A stretch of DNA of 64,000 nt from Xiphydria camelus (taxonomy: Eukaryota > Arthropoda > Insecta > Hymenoptera > Xiphydriidae): contig OY783192.1 in the NCBI GenBank assembly GCA_963678675.1, positions 30,643,487 to 30,707,486 on the forward strand, written 5' to 3'. A program made the translations under genes and the position numbers. The notes below the pieces were generated by a model, which had not been told where the DNA came from, did no database searches, and saw only the letters and a list, made by a program, of their open reading frames with translations. Positions 42,724-52,225 of the stretch are shown piece by piece (positions within the stretch are counted from its first letter, which is position 1; each line of letters begins with the position of its first letter).

Positions 42724-45390
42724 TTTCGTTGGTCATTTTCTTTCGGTTTATTCAAATTTGCTAACCGTCCGGATTCCTGGGATGCCATGTAAGCCGACCT
42801 TGAATTTTTTACACAATTAAGTACTTTCTTCGTAATAGGAAACTTAAGTACATCCCCATAGTTTGAGATGGCACTTTTTACCATTCGCATTGCTGTGATT
42901 GTGCCTTCACTCAAAGATTGCCTGTCTTCTAAAACTGCTTTATTTACGCTAAAACCCCTCTCTGGAGCAGCATTTCCATGAGGAATTAATAATAAAGATC
43001 TTATTAAGATGCACAGTTGTAAATATTTGGGCTCCCCATTCACGTCTACAATTTTGGAAATTTCATTCCAATAATCTTCTACAGACACATATTTTTCATT
43101 GCCATCTTTATATAAATTTTCTCTGTTGATATCGATTTCGTAAAGTCTGTATTGACTAGCAATTAAGGAACAGTTCATCACAGGTTAAGTTCACATTGAA
43201 GGTACATTTTAAAGTAGTTGCTCCATTTAAAGTCGTGATAACTTTGGAGCTAAGTCTTGTTATTGCACTTAAATCATTTGTTTTGGGGGCAATTGACTGA
43301 ATGTGTTTTAAAAATTTCGAATCATATGGAAAATGGCTCTTAAGGTAGAGTACTGCTTGTTTATAAAACTTTTTAAAGTTATTATACAGAATAAGAGCGT
43401 CTCTAGTACGCAATTTTGAAATTAAATGGTTAACTGTAATAGAACTGTCTACTATTTCCAGATGATTATCGTGTTTTTCTATATCAATTTTCAATAACTG
43501 TTCAGTAGTTGCCCGTTCTTTAATATGATTGTCATTTAAAAACACCAATTTATCTTTTTTTATGAACTTTGACAGAAGAGTATAGAGTAGGAGATCCATT
43601 TCGTAATATAATAAATATATCTTTGGTTCCGAGTCCTGAAAAATTCTAAGAAAACGCTCAAATGGTAAAATGGCATCAATAACAAAACCAATTTCGATCA
43701 AGGTTTCAGGATTCGTATATAAGCTTTGATTTAATTCGTTTATATCTATCAGTCTATTCTATATTGTTCGTAAAATCTTTGGTTTTCGGTAAATATTTTA
43801 AAAAATACTCTGTTATGTTCTTCCACTGCTCAGAGATTCTTTTAGTACGGGACCCAAACTGAGCCAGCGAGACGAAACATGTCGCAATAAATAGGAAGCC
43901 GTTTCTTCTGTAACTTCTTCAAGTTCTTTAAAATCAGCCCGCCTGGCGCTTGGGTATTAAAAAAAAATGTAGATCTTGGGCCAGCTCCTCCAAATCAACA
44001 TTCAAAGATGTCAAAGCTTTTTTAAAACCATTATGAACTCGATGCAAATTACATGTACCGATCTCAATAATTGTTGTACTATTATTTTTTAAATCCTATT
44101 TTAGAATGCGCAAAAATTTTAAATTAACTGTTGGTCCATCCATGCTTATGGCCATCAAAAACTGATATTTTAGGTTAAACTCATTTAAAACTTCTTTTAT
44201 GTGCTGACACAAATCATCTGATGTGCAGTGACCAAGAAATGTTGACCCTAAGTAGGCTGTTACTGTCCGATGAAACGTTTTAGAATGATACGTTATGTAA
44301 ACATCCATCTGTTTTTAACCTAAGAACAAAAAAATTAATCAATCAATTGTACCTACTTTATTTTATATTAACAGTCCCTACCTGCGAGGTTGTGGTTTCG
44401 TCAAATAATATTGTATAGGGTGTATCTGATATATCGTTCACTAATTCATTTTTTACGTAATGAGCTATCCCAAACTGAATTATGTACTTAGTTTTAGTGT
44501 ACGACAAAGACGAATTCTTGGCTATTTCAGAGTCGGGAAACATTTCTTTCCATAAGGAGGAAATTTCCTGTTGGCTATTGAATGAAAAATTGCTAGCCAC
44601 GCATTTTAGACACCATAGCACTTCACATTTTATAATCAACTCTTCAGACGTTAGATTCTTTGGTTTTGACGTAGGTAGACTTAGTGTTATAGTATTATTG
44701 TTAGCTTCAGATGTGGATATTACAAAACGCCCTTGAATTTTCGAAGCTTCAATTGCCAGTTTATGTGATTTTCCATTGGCATGACTCTGGACCTGGCCTT
44801 TTCCCCTATTATCTACTTTGAACTTTGTTCGGCATACTGTACAAAGTGTTGAGTATTCATCTCCATCATCGGCCTTTTTTAGCCACAAAAAATCACTTTC
44901 CCACGCCGTTAAATATCTTTGCTTTTTTATTTTGGACATTTCATTTCTTTATAAACAACACCACTATACGTCACGTCTCGTCTTACTTTACCTAACCAAA
45001 CAAATACTTTTCGAACAGACGAGAGAATACCAGCTGTGTTTGGAATTCACACTTCGGCCACTTTGAGCGCTGCGCCCCGATCACCAATAAAAATTCAACG
45101 CAATCACAACGATCGGAGCGCTCTTAGTGACCGGATTGTCAATCAATGCAGAACGTGAACGCAGCAGAATTACGCGCACGGCGTACACATCATTGATTGG
45201 TTCGTTAATAAAAGCGCATTTTTTTTTAATTTTACCTGTTTAATCAGGAATTGATGACTTTTTAGGAAAAAAAATCATAAATTTTATATATTTTAGGTCA
45301 AATGTACTGTTTTTATGTCTATGTATACTGTACATGCGAATTTTTACTGTTTTTATACAATTTTATACTCAGTGGGACCCCTGGGTTTAA

Positions 45391-46205
45391 CGTCGACAAT
45401 TACTAGGGAAATGCCTGGCTATTTTTTCTTCTTCGGCGGTTGCGAAGCAACGAGGCTACTTCTCGCGAAACCGGGTCAGGATAAGGAAGACATACGGCGT
45501 GCAAAATATTTGCAATGGATATCACTTATTCTCACGATATTTACGCCAGGTGCAGGATTTGAGAAGGCCGGCTTTGGCGATCATGAAGGATATAATTAGG
45601 ACGGAAGGTGTCGGGAGTTCTGTACAATGGCTTGAAACCTACTTTAATAAGGACAGTACCCGCAACTGCGACACTAATTAATTACACTAAAAATTAATGA
45701 CCAAAGTTTTGATCAATTAACGAATCGACTGATGTATATAGCATATTTCTTCTCAGTTTCAGTTTTATTTCCGTATAGTCTTGTACAAAAGTTCTGTGCA
45801 CCGCTTTAAAATTTTCCACATGGTATATTTCTTTTCTTTTTCATATCTGAACAGTAAAGAAATTCAATATAGAACTGATGAAATAAAATGGAAAGGGACT
45901 GAACGCTTAATCATTTCTTTCTCAGCATTTTCCCATTAGCGTTGTAAAGACACTAGGCAATTGCATTTATGTCTGTAACATAAAATTGAAAGTATTATCT
46001 AAGCGGAAGTGGAATCTCTCAAAGATTTATCAATGAAGAGTTTCCTGTTTACCTTGATGAAATAACGTCTTGCAAACGTGACATATATGTACCTATATGC
46101 AAAGTTAATCATCTAACTTGTCCCTAAACGATGTTACACCTATGTGTACTTAGGAATAGCACGAGCAACCAAACTTGCCCTGAAATAGTTGCTCGTATAA
46201 AAGTG
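45391..46205. other. Spacer and 3' UTR of the FASTKD gene
   Basis: AT-rich, no gene recognised. The 3' UTR of the minus-strand FASTKD gene should lie in the right part, where TTTATT-type sequences (AATAAA on the minus strand) occur, for example near 45765. Confidence 0.4.
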
Positions 46206-49200
46206 TTATTTGAATAAAATGGATTTTAAATATTGTTTCCTTAAATTGCACTTGTTTAAATTTTTCCAATGCTGCACTGATATCTGAAATGTAAATTGAT
46301 ATTTAGAGATCATCGATATTACATTTCTACGACATTAAAAATATTAATCCCACTAGTAAACATTTGTGCTAACGAATTTAAATAGACTTACATGATGCGG
46401 TGAATAGCCGATGCGCTGCAGTTGCCTAATTTTCGAAGATAGCATTCCGCACATACGCATGGAGTATCTTGTATAGAAGTTCCACCCAGCTGGAATTAAA
46501 ACTATCCACTTCGGATTATTTATAGTTACATCAGGGGGATATTTAATAGCGTCTTCGTCCATAGCAGCAAAAATATGTTCGATTGGTACTGCATTTTTAG
46601 ATTCGTCCAAGCAAATGATAATATCCGGTCTCTCGAAGTGGGGTAACACTTGATTCACATGAGCGGCTGTGGCAGTTCCGAAAATGTCCTGTTAATGTTT
46701 AAGATAAATGGTATACACAGCATCAATCGAATAATTAGTTATTTTGAATTTATTTTTTAAAAAATGAATGAAAAATATTACCTGACATTCGTGAAGAACT
46801 TCAGTTAAAAAATTATCTGACTTCTTATTCTTTTTTTCGTCAGAGGTCGAGGAATATTTGTTCTTCTAGAACGATAGATTGAATTGATAAGCATACAAGG
46901 CTGATGTTTCCAAGTGGCACATATTAATCAACTCTACGGCTTTGAAACGAGGCTTCTTTTAATCAGAGTACAGCCCAATGATCAAAACGCCCAGCTCTGA
47001 GTGATGCTGATCATTAAAATTTCTATTACATACTCGGCCAGCAGAACGAAACTAATATCTCAATGGTACGTTATTTGTGGCATAATTACGAGACTTTTTT
47101 TCTAACCTTCCTGTGATCTAATCCTCGGCACAACTATGATAAGCTAATTATAAGTACAGGAACACCTCATTTTTTAATATATCTGATTCCTCGAAGTGAG
47201 TTAAACTCTTTTTATTATAGGGTTGGTTAATAATTACGTTTTTTTTCAAGTTACAAGTGCGCACGGAAAAAAAACGATTTTACATAATGTTATTTGTTAC
47301 TTGAAAGAGGTATACCAGGTCTTTGCGTATGTTGTTGACATAGGAATCGTGCGAGTGCGAGTGAGAACGCGGATTAACACTGGTGAAGCCATAAGAGTTT
47401 CTCTGTCGCACATTCTTCGTCCTTCTCGGACTTGTCCAGTTGGAGTGTGCGACAGAGAAACTCTTATGGCTTCACTAGTGTTAATCCGCGTTCTCACTCG
47501 CACTCGCACGAATTCCTATGTCAACAACATACGCAAAGACCTGGTATATGCTCTTCAAGATAGTGTGCTTAGTTTTTTCATTTGATTTCATTTTTGTTAA
47601 TTTTCGGATCATTAAAATGGAATATCAAATGGACAAGAACGAGCATTTTCGAAATTTTCTTTCAGTCGAGTTTAACTGAGGGTCTAAAGTCACTGAAGTT
47701 GCTCGCAAGATTTGCAATGTTTATGGAGAAGATGCTATATGTTATTAGGGCAGCACAAAACTGGATGGAAATGCTCATTTTTGTCTACTTGACATTCCAC
47801 TTTAATGATCTGAAAATTAATAAAAATTAAATCAAGTGAAAAAACCAAATACACTATCTTGTAAAGCTTTTTCAAGAAACATAATATTACCCTAAAATGA
47901 TTTCTTCTCTGCGCGCAACTTGAATTTGAAAAAACGTCATTATTTATTAGCCAACCCAATATCTCTTTTTTGATGACTTGATGAAAATTATACTCGAAGT
48001 CAGAAGTAAGAGCAAAAGACGAAAAAGCAAAAGAACCCTCCGTCCAATAATGCCATGCCGCTATTACTCGAGCTTTTGCGTTATGGGACATTGAACTGTA
48101 ATGCGGTGTAACAATTTCCATTTAGAAAATCAATTGGGGGGGGGGGGGGGATATTTGCTACCTTTGCTAAGAATTGTGCTTGAGCCTTTGACAACGTTGG
48201 GCCATCGTATTCGGGCATATCGATCTTGATATTGTAATCTAGTGCAAGAAGTTCAGGCCCCAATCCTTGTACACTTTTTCCATAGGTTTTTTTCAAGTTA
48301 TCAGGATCCAATGCTCTCACGATTAGAGACTTAGGATATATATCCATTTGGGATAAGTAATGTAGAGTATATATCAGCGATTTGGGAAATCTATTTTCAA
48401 GCATTCGTTTCATTAAATTGTCAAAATCGAGAGTAAAAGGTGCATTTTAGACAAAAGTAGGCGTATGCACTTACTTTTTGTGTTCCACCTCTCTGCTTGG
48501 ACTAACAAGCTCGTCGGTGATTATTCGATAGAGATAATGGTCTGATTTATAATTGAATACATACATAGCGAATACTATTCGCTCCATATCTTTAAATCTG
48601 GCAGACTTAATTTCTACCTCATACCTAAATTCAATAGAAATGCATAGATTGAAAAAAATAATTCATTCTCTAGAAAATTATTCTTAAATTAAGCAGGAAT
48701 GCCAGTTTCTATAAAACAAGACTATATTAGAGATTTTTGAAATACCGTGGAAATAGAAAAATCATTGCATACACATTTATTATGAAAAATCGCGGTAATC
48801 TTTGAGGCGTACATATCGATGATTTGAAAGAAATGGAACTATAGTAGTATTCACCTTTTGATTATTTGGTCTACAAGCACGTCATTGTACATTCGCATGG
48901 ACGCGGAAGCGTGTAAAATGTGCATTAGACTTTGTAAGCTTAATCTCGGTAATTGAGGTATCAAATCTCTCAATAATTCAGAGAATTTATTCAAATTCTC
49001 AAGCCCCGTGCTGTATCTACAATAGAAGATTACTTAAATACTTTGATCACCATTATTTTATATGTTAAACGCATAGAGATCATTCAGTTTAAGGAGATGG
49101 TTGATTACAATTGATGCGCTCGGAGGAAAATAGCAACAAGCCACATATTATGGCAAAGTCAGTTAATTGCATAATTTGACTGACTAAGAAGGTAACAAGC

Positions 49201-50540
49201 CACAATATACATGATAACTAAATAGTAGCTATATTTGTGGAAAAAACCTGGTACAATTATTATTAAAAATCTGATTTGAGGATTTAAAAGCAACTTTTAA
49301 GCCAGCTTTTCTTAAAATAATCTAATGTGGCATATTACTATTTTCCCCTGGGAGCTTCAATTATGCCCTGTTAAAATATTAATGTTGTTATATAGGCTAG
49401 AGCCAAACTGAGTGGGTATCTAATTCTCGACAGATAACATTGTTGAGAATCTAGAGAAAGCTTGGAAACATTATTTGAGTTTGCCTTTGGAAAATTTAGA
49501 GGAGTGTTATTTTGATGAAGAGCTTACCGTACGATCTTCATAATCGACGAGAGACTGATTTGATGTATAGCATCCACATAGAGCACAGTTTTCATCAATA
49601 TACGACCAATAAGTACCTGGCTCTTGAAGGGTGTTTTGGACTTGAAGAAGGCCATGCACACTATACCTACTTCGTCAATGGTCAAGTCGTTGAAGAGATT
49701 TTCAAAATGATATTCGACCTTGTACATATTGCTCGGACTTGTTCGACAGAGATTTATATAAAACATGAATCGAACAAAGTTTTCAGAGTTTAATCTGTGG
49801 GGTTTCTGACCCAGCCTCTTGACGATGCAATTAAAGTAAATGACCTTGTGCCACATTTTTGAACTGAGCCACAAATCAGCCATTGCTAACATTTCATCGG
49901 CTGACCATTTTCTACATCCTACCATGGTTGCATTATCTAGCACACTAATGAAGTCTTGTAGGACTTTGCTGTTAGGTTTGTTTTTAAGTCTCCAACCTTG
50001 CAAATGCAATAATATGTCTCCCAAATGCTCGAAGGAAAAAGGTAACGGATTCATTGATAATTTGGCGATCATTGCTTCTCGAATATTAGTGTACTTGTCG
50101 GCAAAAAAGTCTTCTTGATTGTCTTTAGCATAGTAGGACAGTTTCTTGAAGCCGCCTAATATTTCCTCCGCGGAATTATTTACCCAGTCGACTTGAATTA
50201 AATTCCAAGCCTCGTTGGATGAAATATTCTCGCTATTAAATGACGAAAAGACTGGCACTGATGCGTTTATGTACTTTCTACTAACCGACAGCGCAAAGCT
50301 ATTCTCCGACCCTAACTCGGGCTTGGGCACAACAGAAATGTTCAGGTTACGCGCATTCGTGTAATTCGGACTGTCGACTTTAATTGTCTTGAGAAAAGAG
50401 CGGCTAATTACCGAGCTCGACAAAGGCAGGGAAACATTACGAGAATAACTGTGATAGATGTTCGATCGAAGGTGCTCCGCAAAACCGGTTTTTCGTTGCG
50501 CGAAGAAAACTCGATACAATTTCTTTATGTATATAACCAT
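46206..50540 (-). CDS. FAST kinase domain-containing protein (FASTKD family), mitochondrial
   Basis: Seven minus-strand exons: 49528-50540, 48855-49016, 48475-48624, 48162-48390, 46782-46865, 46392-46688 and 46206-46271. All phases match, giving 666 aa. The N-terminus MVIYIKKLYRVFFAQRK is basic and hydrophobic, as expected for mitochondrial import. The middle contains helical repeats typical of FAST_1/FAST_2 regions (LADLW-like MADLWLSSKMWHKV, ILMKTVLYVDAIHQISL, RFPKSLIYTLHYL). The C-terminal exons give a RAP-type domain (PDIIICLDES, PKWIVLIPAGWNFYTR, ending HWKNLNK...QYLKSILF). Family members bind and process mitochondrial RNAs. I cannot say which FASTKD paralog it is. Intron 4 (46866-48161) is enlarged by a mariner relic. 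It is head-to-head with PARN. Confidence 0.88.
47312..47547. mobile_element. Foldback MITE nested in the mariner relic
   Basis: A 236 bp element. Arms of about 100 bp begin ATACCAGGTCTTTGCGTATG and are nearly identical in reverse complement, sharing CGTGCGAGTGCGAGTGAGAA and CATAAGAGTTTCTCTGTCGC. A short loop (TTCGTCCTTCTCGG region) lies between. Inserted between the left TIR and the transposase start of the mariner relic. Related to 51725-51866. Confidence 0.85.
47618..47755 (+). pseudogene. Mariner transposase N-terminal fragment with in-frame stops
   Basis: ATG near 47618 opens MEYQMDKNEHFRNFLSVEFN, then a TGA, then GSKVTEVARKICNVYGEDA in the same frame, then another stop. The pattern matches the helix-turn-helix start of mariner transposases (MDKNEHFR...EFNKG...A-AARNIC-VYGE). 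It is truncated before the DDD catalytic domain and is non-functional. Confidence 0.8.
48137..48150. repeat. G14 homopolymer at the start of FASTKD intron 4
   Basis: A run of about 14 G (a C run in the transcript) sits 12 bases inside the intron from the exon at 48162-48390, next to the donor. Its length may be unreliable in the assembly. Confidence 0.85.
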
Positions 50541-50960
50541 TTTTAATCAGTTAAGCACTTTTAACGTTCGGATATCGTTTTGAGTCGTATCAGTTGCTTG
50601 AATTGAGTTTGGATTTAAAAAATGTTAGGTTAGATTAAATCACAAAACGTGTTAGCGGAGTTAGCGGACGACGGAAGACACGCGGAATAGGGGGATTGGG
50701 TAACTGCACAAAACAGATAGAGTGCCATCTGTGGCACGCATCAAGCATTAAGCAGATGCCCGTGGTACCTATAAGCGCTGTTTACACGTTATTTTGGATA
50801 ATAATTGAAGTGTTTTACCTATGAGATTTAATCAATATGGCCTCAATTATAATAGAATGTAGATTTCAAAGCATTCAAATAAATTCTTTCCGTGGAAAAA
50901 TCGTTATCAAAAGGTAAGTACAAACAGCGCCACCAAGCTGGATTTCTTGGCGAAACCTGG

Positions 50961-51183
50961 ATGTACACCCGTGCTCACGGAATCTGTCGCTGGTGACTTT
51001 TTTTAAACCTTATTTTTAAACGTACTAACCAGTGAACAATTAATTCTCATGCCCTCATTAGCTACGGTGACGTCTACTCTCGTTAATGAAAGCACGAGGA
51101 TTGATTAATCATTGGTTAGTACGTTTAAAAATAACATTTAAAAAAAGTCACCAGCGACAGATTCCGTGAGCACGGGTGTACAT
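50961..51183. mobile_element. Foldback MITE, 223 bp
   Basis: Ends ATGTACACCCGTGCTCACGG and its reverse complement. Arms of about 75 bp also share TCTGTCGCTGGTGAC and TTTTTAAACGTACTAACCA. The unpaired centre of about 75 bp includes TGACGTCTACTC. Non-coding. Confidence 0.85.
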
Positions 51184-51222
51184 GTGTAACGCAAACAAAA
51201 GCTACGTTTGCGGAAGTATGTA

Positions 51223-51538
51223 CCGTATGTCCGCGATCATTTGAACCATAGGAAAATTGCGAGTTTTGCATGAGCACCCCTTTGGGTCTCCTTGTCCAAT
51301 AGAATCACCGGAGAAGCGTGAATGCGCATGCGTAGTCATCCGCGAGTGTGGCGTCGTCAGCAAGTTCAGATCGATTATCGAAATAATCGATCTGAACTTG
51401 CTGACGACGCCACACTCGCGGATGACTACGCATGCGCATTCACGCTTCTCCGGTGATTCTATTGGACAAGGAGACCCAAAGGGGTGCTCATGCAAAACTC
51501 GCAATTTTCCTATGGTTCAAATGATCGCGGACATACGG
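51223..51538. mobile_element. Near-perfect 316 bp palindrome with TA flanks, CCGTATGTC family
   Basis: Arms of about 155 bp run from CCGTATGTCCGCGATCATTT to the centre GATCGATTATCGAAATAATC, and the reverse-complement arm appears identical outside the centre. As a result both strands encode the same fortuitous open frame of about 100 codons. It is flanked by TA on each side, indicating insertion at TA. Its termini match the element at 27560-27808. Confidence 0.92.
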
Positions 51539-51724
51539 TACCCAATCCCCCTATAACACGGAAGACGTTCGTGATCAAGAAAGAAATTGACCACCTTATC
51601 CGACTATTTCAGAAATCATATTATCATAAACAGAATATAAAAAAAGGCCGCGACATTTGCGATTTTGTGGAAAATACTTGATTTTCTTAAGCTAAAAGGG
51701 AAAAATTTAATTGTGATTAACTGT

Positions 51725-51866
51725 TTTACCGATAGTGCTAAATGTGCGAGTGAGACGGCATGGTGAACGCGTAAGAGCCTCTCTATCTTTCAGGTATTGA
51801 GTGTGTGAGAGAGAAGCTCTTATGCATTCACTAGGGCGTTCTCTCTCGCACTCATATTACTGTAAA
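51725..51866. repeat. Diverged foldback related to 47312-47547
   Basis: Inverted arms TTTACCGATAGTGC...GTGCGAGTGAG and CTCTCTCGCACTCATATTACTGTAAA surround an inner pair GCGTAAGAGCCTCTCT / AGAGAAGCTCTTATGC. It shares CGAGTGAGA, the CACTAG context and ATAAGAG-TTCTCT with the foldback in the mariner relic, but is shorter and more degenerate. Confidence 0.65.
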
Positions 51867-51887
51867 CCCTGTAAACCATCCTTTTAA

Positions 51888-52033
51888 CCCTTTCAATACG
51901 GGCGAGACATATTATGCTGTCCTAGTCGGGAAAATTTTTGAAATTAAGGCTGGGACAACATACATATGTCCCAGTTGTAGAGGAGAAATAACTGTTCTCG
52001 CACTAAACTGATATTTTCACCGTATTGAAAGGG
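51888..52033. mobile_element. piggyBac-type MITE, 146 bp, TTAA target
   Basis: Terminal inverted repeats CCCTTTCAATACGG and CCGTATTGAAAGGG are flanked on both sides by TTAA (51884-51887 and 52034-52037), the piggyBac target duplication. An internal GGGACAACATACATATGTCC hairpin lies near the centre. Non-coding. It ends about 190 bp before the PARN start codon. Confidence 0.9.
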
Positions 52034-52225
52034 TTAAACACCCTCTGTACCTAATTAGAGGGCATGCATGGCTGTCCGGTGACCTGTGATGCCGTCCACT
52101 AGAGGCGTGTGAGATTCTGATCGACGAGTCCCGTTATTTCCGCGTCGAAATTTAGTTCCGGGCGAACGTCAAGCGATTGAGGATGTGTATTTTGTGCTGA
52201 GTGGGGTAAACAACGAAAAATAGAA

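Larger units (their letters stand above)
41437..44939 (-). pseudogene. hAT transposase, broken by stops, frameshifts and a nested insertion
   Basis: The N-terminal exon 44382-44939 encodes a BED-like zinc finger (CTVCRTKFKV...HANGKSHKLA) and ends FDETTTSQ at a donor. The second segment, 44096-44308, has YQFLMAISMDGPTVN and stops at an in-frame TAG near 44098. Coding similarity continues beyond it (IGTCNLHRVHNGF). Further frame changes occur at about 43930-43850, and an open piece resumes at 43156-43701. The C-terminal dimerisation region is at 42724-43181 (PHGNAAPERGFSVNK, EDRQSLSEGTI). The basic, coiled-coil tail lies at 41437-41767, beyond the nested element. At least one stop and two frameshifts make it non-functional. 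Confidence 0.88.
41206..45382. mobile_element. hAT-superfamily DNA transposon, 4.2 kb, decayed
   Basis: The ends AGGGGTCCCACT and AGTGGGACCCCT form 12-bp terminal inverted repeats. The 8-bp flanks GGGTTTAC (41198-41205) and GGGTTTAA (45383-45390) match at seven positions, fitting a hAT target duplication. Subterminal TTTTATAC/GTATAAAA motifs occur at both ends. It carries a minus-strand transposase pseudogene interrupted by a nested element at 41768-42723. Confidence 0.9.
47218..47959 (+). mobile_element. Mariner relic in FASTKD intron 4
   Basis: The left end TAGGGTTGGTTAATAATTACG and the right-end reverse complement TTGGGTTGGCTAATAAATAA form mariner-like terminal inverted repeats, followed inward by CGTTTTTT on both sides, with TA at each flank. 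Between them is only the start of a transposase (47618-47755, plus strand) plus a nested foldback at 47312-47547. The bulk of the transposase is deleted. Confidence 0.8.
50541..52225. promoter_or_regulatory. Shared divergent intergenic region of FASTKD and PARN
   Basis: 1,685 bp between the two start codons of head-to-head genes. Some part must hold both promoters. More than half is occupied by four inverted-repeat elements (50961-51183, 51223-51538, 51725-51866 and 51888-52033). The remaining unique sequence near 50541-50950 and 52040-52225 is the likeliest core-promoter sequence. Assigned by position. Confidence 0.5.

Noticed and set aside
47735..48121. A 128-codon minus-strand frame in FASTKD intron 4
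   Set aside because: It is mostly the reverse strand of the mariner relic and its right terminal repeat, has no known domain, and lies within an intron.
51202..51556. Matching open frames of about 100 codons on both strands
   Set aside because: They are identical only because the DNA is a perfect palindrome. They are a by-product of the foldback, not a gene.
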